From the NCBI GenBank assembly GCA_964371195.1, contig CAYJLD010000033.1:1-25792 (forward strand): a stretch of 25,792 nt of DNA, written 5' to 3'. Below the pieces are notes generated by a model, which saw nothing but the letters and a program-made list of their open reading frames with translations, made no database searches and was not told the DNA's origin. Shown here one piece after another: positions 1 through 7,329 of the stretch (its first letter is position 1; the number at the start of each line of letters is the position of its first letter). Both the position numbers and the translations under genes were made by a program. Source of the stretch: CAYJAD01 sp964371195. Lineage in GTDB: Bacteria; Desulfobacterota; Desulfovibrionia; Desulfovibrionales; Desulfovibrionaceae.

Positions 1-52
1 CTGCGACTCTCTGCTTAAAAGGCAGATACTCTACCTACTGAGTTAACGACCC
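1..52 (-). tRNA. tRNA-Lys (anticodon TTT), 3' part cut by window edge
   Basis: Read on the minus strand, a cloverleaf 5' portion is visible: acceptor strand GGGTCGT (52-46), D-stem ACTC/GAGT, an AGTAGGTA D-loop, anticodon stem TCTGC/GCAGA and anticodon loop CTTTTAA with anticodon TTT (19-17). The variable loop GAGTC and the first four bases of the T-stem (GCAG) reach position 1. The T-arm, the 3' acceptor strand and the CCA end lie outside the window. TTT decodes lysine AAA/AAG codons. Confidence 0.95.
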
Positions 53-67
53 TCTCTAGGAAGCAGT

Positions 68-96
68 CTTATATGCAAAAGCTTTGAAGCTGTCAA
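68..96 (-). promoter_or_regulatory. sigma-70-type promoter of tRNA-Lys
   Basis: On the minus strand, TTGACA (96-91) is followed after exactly 17 bases by TATAAG (73-68), a perfect -35 and a 5/6 match to the -10. The predicted start of transcription lies about 8-10 bases upstream of the mature tRNA 5' end at 52. The tRNA is therefore likely transcribed independently of the glpX operon upstream. Confidence 0.85.
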
Positions 97-135
97 GAAA
101 TTCCTGCATAAAATTTATGATAAATTATATTTGTT

Positions 136-588
136 TTATTGGTTAATGGGTGGAGCATCGCTACCGGCCTGTAATAAGGCGGCTAAATGGCGCCTCACCA
201 ATTCAAGTTCTGATTGACTTACCACGGGCATATCAGTTGGTTTTTCATTTTTCATTTCATTGCCTTCAGTCACAATAAATAAGGCTGCTGCTGCACGTCC
301 CATAATCGTAAAAAAACGATCTGGATTCCAGTTTTGGGCTTTAACCCATGCAGCTGCTTTTTCAGAGTACGCAAAGTCAGCCTTACCTTCTGATATGCTT
401 GGGGCAGTATTATCTGCATTGGATGCAGCCCAAGCGCGAAATCGTGGAAGCAAGTCAATAAAAGACAGCAATTCGTCATTAGTCATGGGAGGTTGACCTT
501 CATATACTGTCTTTGCAAAACTTGCATTATTACTAAGCAATAAAAAAACAAATACAAAACAAATAGCTTTTGCAAAAAAACTTATCAT
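136..588 (-). CDS. small secreted protein of unknown function
   Basis: I do not recognise this family. The protein has about 150 residues when started at the ATG at 588; a GTG at 600 would add four residues, and neither start has a clear Shine-Dalgarno. The N-terminus (MISFFAKAICFVFVFLLLS, then NNASFA) is a classical signal peptide with likely cleavage after SFA. The mature part is about 125 residues, mostly helical in composition, with repeated aromatic positions (FRAWAAS, AAWVKAQNW, FFTIMGRAAAALF) and no cysteines, so it is probably a small periplasmic helical protein. It begins about 30 bases after the glpX stop on the same strand and is probably co-transcribed with glpX. No terminator is obvious before tRNA-Lys. 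Confidence 0.75.
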   Translation of the reverse strand: MISFFAKAICFVFVFLLLSNNASFAKTVYEGQPPMTNDELLSFIDLLPRFRAWAASNADNTAPSISEGKADFAYSEKAAAWVKAQNWNPDRFFTIMGRAAAALFIVTEGNEMKNEKPTDMPVVSQSELELVRRHLAALLQAGSDAPPINQ

Positions 589-618
589 ATTATTATACAC
601 AACTAGCTGAATAAAATT

Positions 619-1605
619 TTAATAGCGCACAGCACTAAATGTATTGAGTTTTGCCACATTATGGTATGACTCTACATAGCGCAATGTACCAGTTTTACCG
701 CGTAAAACCATGGAATGCGTAATGGCATTATTTCCTCTATACTGAACTCCGCTTAAAAATGAGCCACCAGAGATACCAGTAGCGGCAAAGAAACAGTCAT
801 CAGAGCGTATCAATTCATTAACTGTTAATATTTCACGCATATCCACGCCAGCCTCAGCAATGGCCTCTTTTTCAACATAGGACTGTGGATCAAGGCGGGC
901 AAGAATTTGACCACCAAGAGCCTTGATAGCACAAGCTGCGAGCACACCCTCAGGAGTACCGCCTGTACCCACCATAACATCCACTTCAGAGCGTGGGTCA
1001 ACAGCCATGAGAGCACCAGTTACATCGCCATCGCTGTGCAATTGTATGCGTGCACCAGCTTCACGTATTTGCTGAATAAGTAAGTCATGGCGAGGTTTAT
1101 CCAATACAAAAACCACAAGGTCATGTAAACTTTTGCCTAATGCTTTGGCAATATTTTCCAAATTTACTTTAATGGGTGCATCAATATCTACTACATTTTT
1201 TGCTTCATTGGGAACCACAAGCTTTTGCATATAGAAGCTTGGGCCAGGATTATACATAGTGCCTGCTGGAGCAACACCAACAACGGATATAGCATTGGGG
1301 CGGCCAAAGGCAAGTAGGCGCGTACCTTCCACTGGATCAACAGCAACATCAATTACTGGCCCTGAACCTGAGCCTACCTTTTCTCCATTAAAAAGCATGG
1401 GGGCTTCATCTTTTTCCCCTTCACCAATAATAACGTTTCCTTGAACATTTAAAGAATTAAATGTAATACGCATAGCATCAACAGCAGCTTTATCGCCAGC
1501 ATCTTTGTCTCCACGTCCAAGCCAACGCGCAGACGCAAGAGCCGCAGCTTCTGTGATACGCACAAAATCAAGTGCTAAATTTCTTTCAGGGCTTTCTACT
1601 GCCAT
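619..1605 (-). CDS. glpX: fructose-1,6-bisphosphatase class II (GlpX)
   Basis: GlpX hydrolyses fructose 1,6-bisphosphate to fructose 6-phosphate plus phosphate in cytoplasmic gluconeogenesis and is metal dependent. The 328-residue length is normal for the family. Family motifs are present: GEGEKDEAPM (about residues 61-70), DVAVDPVEGT (about 86-95, the Asp/Glu metal and phosphate site) and GTGGTPEGVLAA in the second half. I chose the ATG at 1605 because GGGAGGA lies 6-7 bases upstream. An in-frame upstream extension of 12 residues (to 1641) runs over this ribosome binding site and lacks family similarity. The small secreted-protein gene follows within about 30 bases. Confidence 0.95.
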   Translation of the reverse strand: MAVESPERNLALDFVRITEAAALASARWLGRGDKDAGDKAAVDAMRITFNSLNVQGNVIIGEGEKDEAPMLFNGEKVGSGSGPVIDVAVDPVEGTRLLAFGRPNAISVVGVAPAGTMYNPGPSFYMQKLVVPNEAKNVVDIDAPIKVNLENIAKALGKSLHDLVVFVLDKPRHDLLIQQIREAGARIQLHSDGDVTGALMAVDPRSEVDVMVGTGGTPEGVLAACAIKALGGQILARLDPQSYVEKEAIAEAGVDMREILTVNELIRSDDCFFAATGISGGSFLSGVQYRGNNAITHSMVLRGKTGTLRYVESYHNVAKLNTFSAVRY

Positions 1606-1697
1606 AATGTCCTCCCAGCTTTTGGCGCAATTTATTGTCATTTAAGAATGGTTTTTTATTTTGTGAAAATTACAAAATAAAGACTAAAACATCCTTT

Positions 1698-1726
1698 ATA
1701 TTATGCTTCAAATACAAAAAAAGCAA
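1698..1726 (-). promoter_or_regulatory. possible glpX promoter
   Basis: On the minus strand, TTGCTT (1726-1721) and TAATAT (1703-1698) are separated by 17 bases, about 95 bases upstream of the glpX start. The match is moderate and the region is very AT-rich, so chance is a real alternative. The rest of the 250-base gap between glpX and folE2 (1606-1855) shows nothing else I can support. Confidence 0.3.
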
Positions 1727-1855
1727 AAGTTATTTTTTGCTTAATTATCTATACGTTAACAAACAAAAAACAATTATCCAAGCAGACACATCACTAACAA
1801 GCTGTTTTTTTATAATGTTTCCTAGCGCCTTGCTGGGTATATTTTTCAATCATTT

Positions 1856-2635
1856 TTAATCTTGCCTTACTGGACTTTCAATACAAGCAAAGGCATCGTG
1901 ATTATGTATGGACTCATGGCTTTGCACCTCAACCTTAAACCATGCAACTTGCTCATGCGTGGATAAAAGCATAGCCGCCGCACGCACCACATCTTCTACA
2001 AAAGCTGGGTGAGCGAAGGCATGTTCGGTGACAAACTTTTCATCCTCACGCTTTAGTAAACTATATACGGCAGAAGATCCGGCCCTTTCTGCCATATCCA
2101 CCAGTTCTTCAATCCACAAAAAACCCTTCATGCGCACTGCCATACGCACCATTGTACGCTGACTATGTGCCCCTTCCTTGCTTATGGCTTTGGAGCAAGG
2201 ACAAACTGTCATAACAGGAATTTCCACTTCCAGTAAAAAAGTAGGGCCATCCCCCTCCATATCTCCAGTAAGCTTGCACTGATAACTTACAAAGCCCGAA
2301 GCCTTAGAAGCTGGAGCAAGTTTGCGTATAAAATATGGAAATTTAAATAAAATATGTGCTCGCTGTGCTTTTAAGCGGTTTTTTACATCCTCTAGCAATC
2401 TTTTCATGGATTGATAGCTAAGCTCTTCTTCAAAATCTTCCAAAGCCTCCACAAAGCGACTCATATGTGTACCCTTAAAAGCAGACGGTAAATCTACACT
2501 TACGTCAACCATGGCTACAGTATGTTGCCTACCTTGAGCACGATCGCGCACCACAATGGGCAATTGTAAATTTTGCACCCCTACTCTATCAATACCTAAG
2601 GGAACAAGAGCTGGTCTATTTTGTACATCTTCCAT
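1856..2635 (-). CDS. folE2: GTP cyclohydrolase FolE2 (type IB)
   Basis: FolE2 converts GTP to 7,8-dihydroneopterin triphosphate, the first step of folate (and in some organisms queuosine) synthesis. It is the non-orthologous replacement for zinc-dependent FolE. The 259 residues carry the family motifs KGTHMSRF (about 54-61), TVCPCSKAIS (C145 and C147, with the active-site metal ligand in this segment) and GAHSQR (155-160). The ATG at 2635 overlaps the nikR stop by one base (TAATG), with AGGA about 9 bases upstream inside nikR, so translational coupling is likely. FolE2 enzymes are known to work with Mn/Fe rather than strictly Zn, which gives a metal theme together with NikR. Confidence 0.95.
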   Translation of the reverse strand: MEDVQNRPALVPLGIDRVGVQNLQLPIVVRDRAQGRQHTVAMVDVSVDLPSAFKGTHMSRFVEALEDFEEELSYQSMKRLLEDVKNRLKAQRAHILFKFPYFIRKLAPASKASGFVSYQCKLTGDMEGDGPTFLLEVEIPVMTVCPCSKAISKEGAHSQRTMVRMAVRMKGFLWIEELVDMAERAGSSAVYSLLKREDEKFVTEHAFAHPAFVEDVVRAAAMLLSTHEQVAWFKVEVQSHESIHNHDAFACIESPVRQD

Positions 2636-3054
2636 TAGCTTAAGTCCTGTCCAGTTGTAGTAATTGAAAATGCTCCATGCTTTACTCCGCGTGTAGAAAG
2701 TAATTTATTTGCAAGGTTGCGTACTCGCTCGATTTCAGATTTGAGCACCAAGACTTCTAAGCAGTTATGATGATCAAGGTGAACATGCAAAGTAGCAATT
2801 ATGCAGTCATGATCATCATGCTGTATGGCCATAAGCCTTTTAGATATATCACTTTGATGATGGTCATAGACTAAGGTTAAGGTGCCGGCACCCTGAGCTT
2901 GATCCTTAGTCCAATCATCTTCTACTAAGGCTTTGCGAATAAGATCGCGTATGGCTTCTGAGCGATTGGCATAGCCGTTGCGATTACATAAATCATCAAA
3001 CGAATTAAGTAGTTTTTGATCAAGCGAAACCCCAAAGCGTGTAGTTTTACTCAT
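2635..3054 (-). CDS. nikR: nickel-responsive transcriptional regulator NikR
   Basis: NikR is a homotetrameric ribbon-helix-helix repressor that senses Ni(II) and typically shuts off nickel uptake. This 139-residue protein has an N-terminal RHH domain (TTRFGVSLDQKLLNSFDDLC, then NRSEAIRDLIRKAL) and a C-terminal ACT-like domain. The nickel ligands of the family are all present with exact spacing: H79, H90, H92 and C98, equivalent to H76/H87/H89/C95 of E. coli NikR. An AGGTAGG ribosome binding site overlaps the stop of the upstream methyltransferase gene, and the 3' end overlaps folE2. No nickel transporter is in the window, so the target genes are elsewhere or within this operon. Confidence 0.93.
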   Translation of the reverse strand: MSKTTRFGVSLDQKLLNSFDDLCNRNGYANRSEAIRDLIRKALVEDDWTKDQAQGAGTLTLVYDHHQSDISKRLMAIQHDDHDCIIATLHVHLDHHNCLEVLVLKSEIERVRNLANKLLSTRGVKHGAFSITTTGQDLS

Positions 3055-3060
3055 AAATAC

Positions 3061-3753
3061 CTACCTACAAATTTCCCACACCTGCACTGTTACTGGTACA
3101 GGCTGAGCATAAATTGGCTCAATTATAGCGGCATGCACTTTTTTTGCTTGCCACTTTCGACTAATAAGTTCTGCACTAAAGTGCTCATACACAGAACGAC
3201 ACGGCTCAGCAATCCAAGCCCGTCCATTTTCAGCTAATGAATAATCTAAGAATTCCATAATAGTATAAGCAAATTTACGCTCATACATAATATCAGCACC
3301 CCAAAGGCATTCAATGCTCTGCCTTTTAATGGCTGGCCTTCTCCAATCCATGCCCATCCAAAGTGGTCCCATTTGCCTTGATGCATAATGCTGTGCATTG
3401 CTTAAGGTATTTTGTTTTGCATAATTTAAGGCTTCTGTCTCATAATCAAAGGCCAAAACATTTGCCCCTAGCATATGCCCTATTAAAGCCGTAAGCCCTA
3501 GGCCACAGCCCACATCAAGACAAGTTCTTTGATTAATAACAGTTTTTTGCAGCTCAAGCCACTGGGCCAAAGCTACACTTGAAGGCCATAATTCAGTCCA
3601 ATAAGGTAGACGTTCGTCTTCAAAATCCACCTCATTTGACGTACTATCACACATGCCATCCCACAATTGTTCAAGGCTTGCAGCACGGTGTAGCACAAAG
3701 GATTTATTACATACTTCTACAGAGATAACAGGTTTATAGTAATCTGTGGACAT
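3061..3753 (-). CDS. class I SAM-dependent methyltransferase, ETFB-lysine/Methyltransf_16-like
   Basis: This is a 230-residue Rossmann-fold methyltransferase. SAM motif I is LDVGCGLGLTAL (about 79-90), followed by an acidic residue after strand 2 (VLAFDYETEAL). Upstream, LPYWTELWPSSVALAQWL (49-66) is typical of the family that includes protein-lysine methyltransferases of the ETFB/METTL group; this resemblance is suggestive, not proof of substrate. The end is VPVTVQVWEICR. It is first in a minus-strand operon with nikR (6 bases downstream) and folE2. The start ATG at 3753 is preceded by AGGAACGAGAA. A TATAAT promoter lies about 45 bases upstream. Confidence 0.85.
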   Translation of the reverse strand: MSTDYYKPVISVEVCNKSFVLHRAASLEQLWDGMCDSTSNEVDFEDERLPYWTELWPSSVALAQWLELQKTVINQRTCLDVGCGLGLTALIGHMLGANVLAFDYETEALNYAKQNTLSNAQHYASRQMGPLWMGMDWRRPAIKRQSIECLWGADIMYERKFAYTIMEFLDYSLAENGRAWIAEPCRSVYEHFSAELISRKWQAKKVHAAIIEPIYAQPVPVTVQVWEICR

Positions 3754-3798
3754 ATATTCTCGTTCCTGATGCTTTGTATTTAATGTATTTAATTTTTA

Positions 3799-3827
3799 AT
3801 TATAGCTTGAGTTCGGCGCAAGAGCAA
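3799..3827 (-). promoter_or_regulatory. promoter of the methyltransferase-nikR-folE2 operon
   Basis: On the minus strand, TTGCTC (3827-3822) and a perfect TATAAT (3804-3799) are separated by 17 bases, about 45 bases upstream of the methyltransferase ATG. The -35 overlaps one edge of the palindrome at 3826-3844. Confidence 0.55.
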
Positions 3828-3844
3828 GCCCAAGCCTTGGGCTT
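3826..3844. promoter_or_regulatory. perfect 9+1+9 palindrome between divergent operons (candidate operator)
   Basis: AAGCCCAAG and CTTGGGCTT are separated by one base, making a perfect inverted repeat. It touches the -35 of the minus-strand promoter and sits about 18 bases upstream of the plus-strand -35. That position suits a dimeric regulator acting on one or both operons. It does not resemble the E. coli NikR operator halves. No U-tract follows on either strand, so a terminator is less likely. Confidence 0.4.
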
Positions 3845-3861
3845 AGGCCAGTTTTGTTCCC

Positions 3862-3890
3862 TTGTGCTTTATCTCATATTCTGTTATATT
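3862..3890 (+). promoter_or_regulatory. promoter upstream of cvpA-mazG
   Basis: TTGTGC (3862-3867) and TATATT (3885-3890) are separated by 17 bases. The -10 is a 5/6 match and the -35 is weak. The cvpA ATG at 3915 lies about 25 bases downstream, which leaves a short leader with the GAGG ribosome binding site. Confidence 0.45.
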
Positions 3891-3914
3891 GGGGGAATAA
3901 ATTTTGAGGTACGC

Positions 3915-4394
3915 ATGGATTTTAATTATTTTGATATTATTGTCGTAGCCATTGTGGTTATTTTTGCCATAAGAGGGCTTTTACGTGGTTTTATTAAAGA
4001 AATAATTTCACTAGCTGGTATTTTATTCAGTATTTGGGCGGCTTTTACATATTATCCGGCACTTGTGCCGTATTTAGAGTTTGTGCAAAATCCTGCTTGG
4101 CGTAATATTTGTGCTTATATTGTAATTTTCATTATAGGTATTTTACTAGCTCATACAGCCATAATAATATTACAACGTATTGTATCCATTGCCTTCTTAT
4201 CATGGGCAGACAAATTATTAGGATTTTGCTTTGGTCTTTTAAAAGGCTTACTTATTTGCGCTATTATTGTGACAATTATTGGCATTTTCTTTAATAATAT
4301 TCTAGTTATAGACCAATCAGTAACCATACCATATTTAAACATGCTCATGGAATATGTTCAAAGTCATATGCCATCAGATGTTTTCAACAATTAA
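3915..4394 (+). CDS. cvpA: CvpA-family inner membrane protein
   Basis: This is a 159-residue protein with four predicted membrane segments: FDIIVVAIVVIFAIRGLLRG, LAGILFSIWAAFTYY, ICAYIVIFIIGILLAHTAII and LLGFCFGLLKGLLICAIIV. The layout and the RGLLRGFIKEI segment after helix 1 match the CvpA family (named for colicin V production in E. coli; the molecular role is still unclear and is linked to envelope stress tolerance). I chose the ATG at 3915 because GAGG lies 5-6 bases upstream. The open frame extends 47 residues further upstream, but that stretch contains the promoter and does not look like CvpA. mazG follows 13 bases after the stop. Confidence 0.9.
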   Translation: MDFNYFDIIVVAIVVIFAIRGLLRGFIKEIISLAGILFSIWAAFTYYPALVPYLEFVQNPAWRNICAYIVIFIIGILLAHTAIIILQRIVSIAFLSWADKLLGFCFGLLKGLLICAIIVTIIGIFFNNILVIDQSVTIPYLNMLMEYVQSHMPSDVFNN

Positions 4395-4407
4395 TGAAGG
4401 GATCAAA

Positions 4408-5202
4408 ATGAGCAATTCAGCACTTGAACAACTACAATCAGTTATTGAAAAATTAATTGGGCCAGATGGTTGCCCTTGGGATAAAGAACAAACACCTGAA
4501 TCATTGGCTGATTATGTCATAGAAGAAGTGTTTGAAATGGTTGATGCCATACGTTCGGGTAATACTAGTGATGTGTGTGAAGAACTTGGTGATGTGCTTT
4601 GTTTAATACTATTTATTGCCAAACTTTATGAAAAGAAATCTGCTTTTTCACTAGATACAGCATTAAATTATAGTTCAGAAAAAATGATTCGACGCCATCC
4701 TCATGTTTTTGCAGGAGTAACCTTTGCAAACATTGACGAACAGCTTAAGGAATGGGAAAAGATTAAGCGTAGTGAAAAGAAAGATAAAAATAATATTCAA
4801 GGTATTTATGACTCATTACCTAAGGCTTTGCCTCCATTAATCAAGGCTTATCGCATCCACTCCAAAGCTGCGCGAATTAATTTTACCTGGCCTGAAGACC
4901 AAGAAGTAGAGCAACAAGCTGAAGCTGAATGGCTTGAATGGCTTGATGTTGCACAAGGTGATAATAAAGAAGCTCAAATGCATGAACTTGGAGACATGCT
5001 CTTTACCTTAGTAGAGCTTGGCCGGCGCAAAGGTATTAAAGCTAGTGAAGCTTTAGATTACACTAATTTACGCTTTTTAGAGCGTTTTGCCAAAATGGAA
5101 GCTCTAGCGCGCGAGCGTGGGCTTGATTTTGTATCTCTATCACTTGATGACAAGGACTCTCTTTGGAATGAAGTGAAAGCCGCACAAGCAAAAAAAGATT
5201 AA
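4408..5202 (+). CDS. mazG: nucleoside triphosphate pyrophosphohydrolase MazG
   Basis: MazG hydrolyses NTPs/dNTPs to monophosphate plus pyrophosphate, acting in house-cleaning and in control of (p)ppGpp-linked stress. The 264-residue length fits the two-domain form. The N-terminal domain has GCPWDKEQTPESL (about 21-33), the EEVFE helix (39-43) and ELGD (59-62), forming the ExxE...ExxD magnesium site. The second domain carries IHSKAARINFTWP and HELGDMLFTLVELGRRKG. The ATG at 4408 has GAAGGGA just upstream. It is co-directional with cvpA (13-base gap) and with the membrane protein gene downstream (27-base gap), consistent with one operon. Confidence 0.95.
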   Translation: MSNSALEQLQSVIEKLIGPDGCPWDKEQTPESLADYVIEEVFEMVDAIRSGNTSDVCEELGDVLCLILFIAKLYEKKSAFSLDTALNYSSEKMIRRHPHVFAGVTFANIDEQLKEWEKIKRSEKKDKNNIQGIYDSLPKALPPLIKAYRIHSKAARINFTWPEDQEVEQQAEAEWLEWLDVAQGDNKEAQMHELGDMLFTLVELGRRKGIKASEALDYTNLRFLERFAKMEALARERGLDFVSLSLDDKDSLWNEVKAAQAKKD

Positions 5203-5229
5203 TTTCACATTGCTTTAGTGGAGGAAGAC

Positions 5230-7260
5230 ATGTCCGAACAAGAAAATAAAAAACAAACAGATGACGAGCAAAAAACTAGTCAAGATACAAATCAAACTTC
5301 TGTCAGCAGTGAGCATGAACAACCTGCTCACGATACTCAGTCTAAACAAGAAGCTGGATCAGAAGCAAGTAAAGGTTTAAGAAAACCACGCGGTATTGGC
5401 TTTTTGGGTAGGCGAGGTACGGCACCCATTCGCACTGGTACAGATGACAAAGATCCCTCTAAAAAAGAAGCTCAAAGTGATGACAATCAAGCTAAGGCTG
5501 CTAAAGACGCTAAAGATGAAAAGTCGTCAAAGCCATCTCAACCTGTACCATTAGGACCTGCCGATAAAATTTTTGCCCACTTAAGTAACCTTCCTGTAAT
5601 TACTTGGTTGTTCTTAGTTCTTCTTCTAGCTTTACACAGTGCAAGCTCTATTTGGTTTCCATCGGTATTCTTTACTCACGAATTGCATTTACTTGAAGTT
5701 TACAACGATATGCAAGGTATGGGGCAATGGCTTATCCCTCCATCTACTGAATATATAAAAACTGCTTTTCCAGTATTTTACTGGTTTATGGCCTTGGTTG
5801 ACCTCATACCAATAAGTGATACCATTTTCCTACCCCTAGTGGCCACTTTGACAGCTTTTATTACCCTAACTGGGGTTTACTTACTTGCCCTTTACTGTGG
5901 ACTTGGTAAGCGCACAAGTCTTGCGGCAGCCTTAATCATGCTTGCCACACCTAGCTTTGCAAGCCTTGGTCATATGCTTAGCCCAGAACTATTTAGTGCA
6001 GGTCTTCTAGCCTTAGCCCTTGCTCTACTTGGCAGAGGTTGGATGAGTCAATCAGCACCGCTAAGCTTTATTTTTGGCTTTTTATTCCTAGCTCTAGCCA
6101 CCATGAATACCGGATTTCTACCACTTTGGACTGTTTTAATTAGTAGTATTTTCTTTATTATTTGGCGTGGAACTTTTGGACGTGCCAATCAGCTTGATGC
6201 CGTCATTGGCTTTGGAGTTCTTGTACTTATTTTTGCCGTATGGTTAGTATTTATCATTATTGGTGGTGGTACACAGGCCCACACCCTTAGCCAAATTATG
6301 AAGCATATGATTATGCCCTTTATGCCACCATATTGGCCAATGCAACCCACTTGGTATGAGGGTTTATTGTTATTATCTCTTGGACTTATTCCTTGGATTT
6401 TATTACCCATATTTGCCTCATGGTTTCAAGTATTAAAAAATTCGTTCACAAATCTTAAAGCCGCGCGCAAAGAGAATGCCGGAGTTGCATGGCTTTACAT
6501 ATGCTTAGTCCTTGGCTGTATTTTACTAGTGCGCGGTGCAGAAACTACACAAGCTATAATTCTTTATCCCATTTTAGTAGTCTTGCTTGCCAAAACTCTT
6601 TGTAATCTCTCAAGCACCGGAAGTAATATATTCTTTAGTTTAGTGGCAGTTTTAATACTTTTAACTGGTTTTTTAAGTATTGGGCTAAGTATTCAGGCTA
6701 CTGCTTCGTTTTTATTAAATCATGTTCCGGCGCAATTGGCAGAAATATTACTAACTGTTAAAGGCTTAGACATTATTGGGGGAATATTGTTGGTTATGGG
6801 AGTGGTCTTAATTAAGTTTACCAAGCGCATAGCTCCATGCGGTGCTCTCTTGGTATTAAGCTTATTCATGGTCATTTTAACTCAGCCCTTTAATGTGATA
6901 CTTGCCCCATCACTTGCTGGAAAAAGTGCAAATTATCATGCACTTGGTGCAGGCATGGGCGTTCTGCCCTATGGCCTTGGTGCCCCTGCCCCAGTAATTA
7001 TCCCTATTGATAAAGTTGAAGAAGAGATTGTACCTGAACCAGAAGAGCAATGGGATGCACCTGCCCCAGCTGTGCCCTTAAACACAGCTCCTAACCCTTC
7101 TTCTACGCCCACCTTGCCAGAAATTGTAACTCCAGCTCCTGATAACACTGAGAGTACACAAACTATGGAACCTAATGCACAAGAAGCACCGGAAGTTGAA
7201 CCTGTTCCAGCATCGCCAGAAGAAAGTATAGAACTACCCACAACTAACACTGTTAATTAA
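5230..7260 (+). CDS. large GT-C/ArnT-like membrane protein with degenerate active-site motif and low-complexity ends
   Basis: The protein has 676 residues in three zones. Residues 1-120 are a highly charged, Gln/Lys/Asp-rich, probably disordered cytoplasmic region. The middle (about 121-570) has roughly ten or more hydrophobic segments. The tail (about 580-676) is Pro/Glu/Thr-rich. The first loop after the first membrane helix (FFTHELHLLEVYNDMQGMGQ, then WLIPPSTEYIKTAFPVFYWFMAL) lines up with the ArnT/PMT family signature of a DE pair followed by a KPP(L/F)YYW segment. Here the acidic pair reads HE (150-151) and the KPP reads KTA. It may be an inactive or divergent polyprenyl-phosphate-sugar transferase. 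The ATG at 5230 is chosen for GGAGG 5-6 bases upstream; a GTG at 5218 is possible. It follows mazG and precedes other glycan genes. Confidence 0.7.
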   Translation: MSEQENKKQTDDEQKTSQDTNQTSVSSEHEQPAHDTQSKQEAGSEASKGLRKPRGIGFLGRRGTAPIRTGTDDKDPSKKEAQSDDNQAKAAKDAKDEKSSKPSQPVPLGPADKIFAHLSNLPVITWLFLVLLLALHSASSIWFPSVFFTHELHLLEVYNDMQGMGQWLIPPSTEYIKTAFPVFYWFMALVDLIPISDTIFLPLVATLTAFITLTGVYLLALYCGLGKRTSLAAALIMLATPSFASLGHMLSPELFSAGLLALALALLGRGWMSQSAPLSFIFGFLFLALATMNTGFLPLWTVLISSIFFIIWRGTFGRANQLDAVIGFGVLVLIFAVWLVFIIIGGGTQAHTLSQIMKHMIMPFMPPYWPMQPTWYEGLLLLSLGLIPWILLPIFASWFQVLKNSFTNLKAARKENAGVAWLYICLVLGCILLVRGAETTQAIILYPILVVLLAKTLCNLSSTGSNIFFSLVAVLILLTGFLSIGLSIQATASFLLNHVPAQLAEILLTVKGLDIIGGILLVMGVVLIKFTKRIAPCGALLVLSLFMVILTQPFNVILAPSLAGKSANYHALGAGMGVLPYGLGAPAPVIIPIDKVEEEIVPEPEEQWDAPAPAVPLNTAPNPSSTPTLPEIVTPAPDNTESTQTMEPNAQEAPEVEPVPASPEESIELPTTNTVN

Positions 7261-7329
7261 TTTCAAGAGCATGCTTGATATTATATTGAACCATAACAAA
7301 TTATAACAAGACGAACACTTAGGAAAAAA

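Noticed and set aside
1821..1837. Hairpin CCTAGC/GCTGGG as a folE2 terminator
   Set aside because: The T-rich run follows on the plus strand, opposite to folE2 transcription; no plus-strand gene ends here.
1635..1859. Plus-strand open frame of 74 codons in the glpX-folE2 gap
   Set aside because: Its composition is just AT-rich intergenic DNA (Lys, Phe, Tyr, Asn, Ser rich), it has no ribosome binding site or recognised motif, and it overlaps the glpX promoter and ribosome binding site region.
3774..3914. 47-residue N-terminal extension of CvpA
   Set aside because: It runs through the promoter and palindrome and lacks a ribosome binding site, whereas GAGG is correctly spaced before the ATG at 3915.
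6969..7250. Gly/Ser/Thr-rich minus-strand frame opposite the proline-rich tail
   Set aside because: It is the reverse complement of low-complexity Pro/Glu/Ala codons, a composition artefact.
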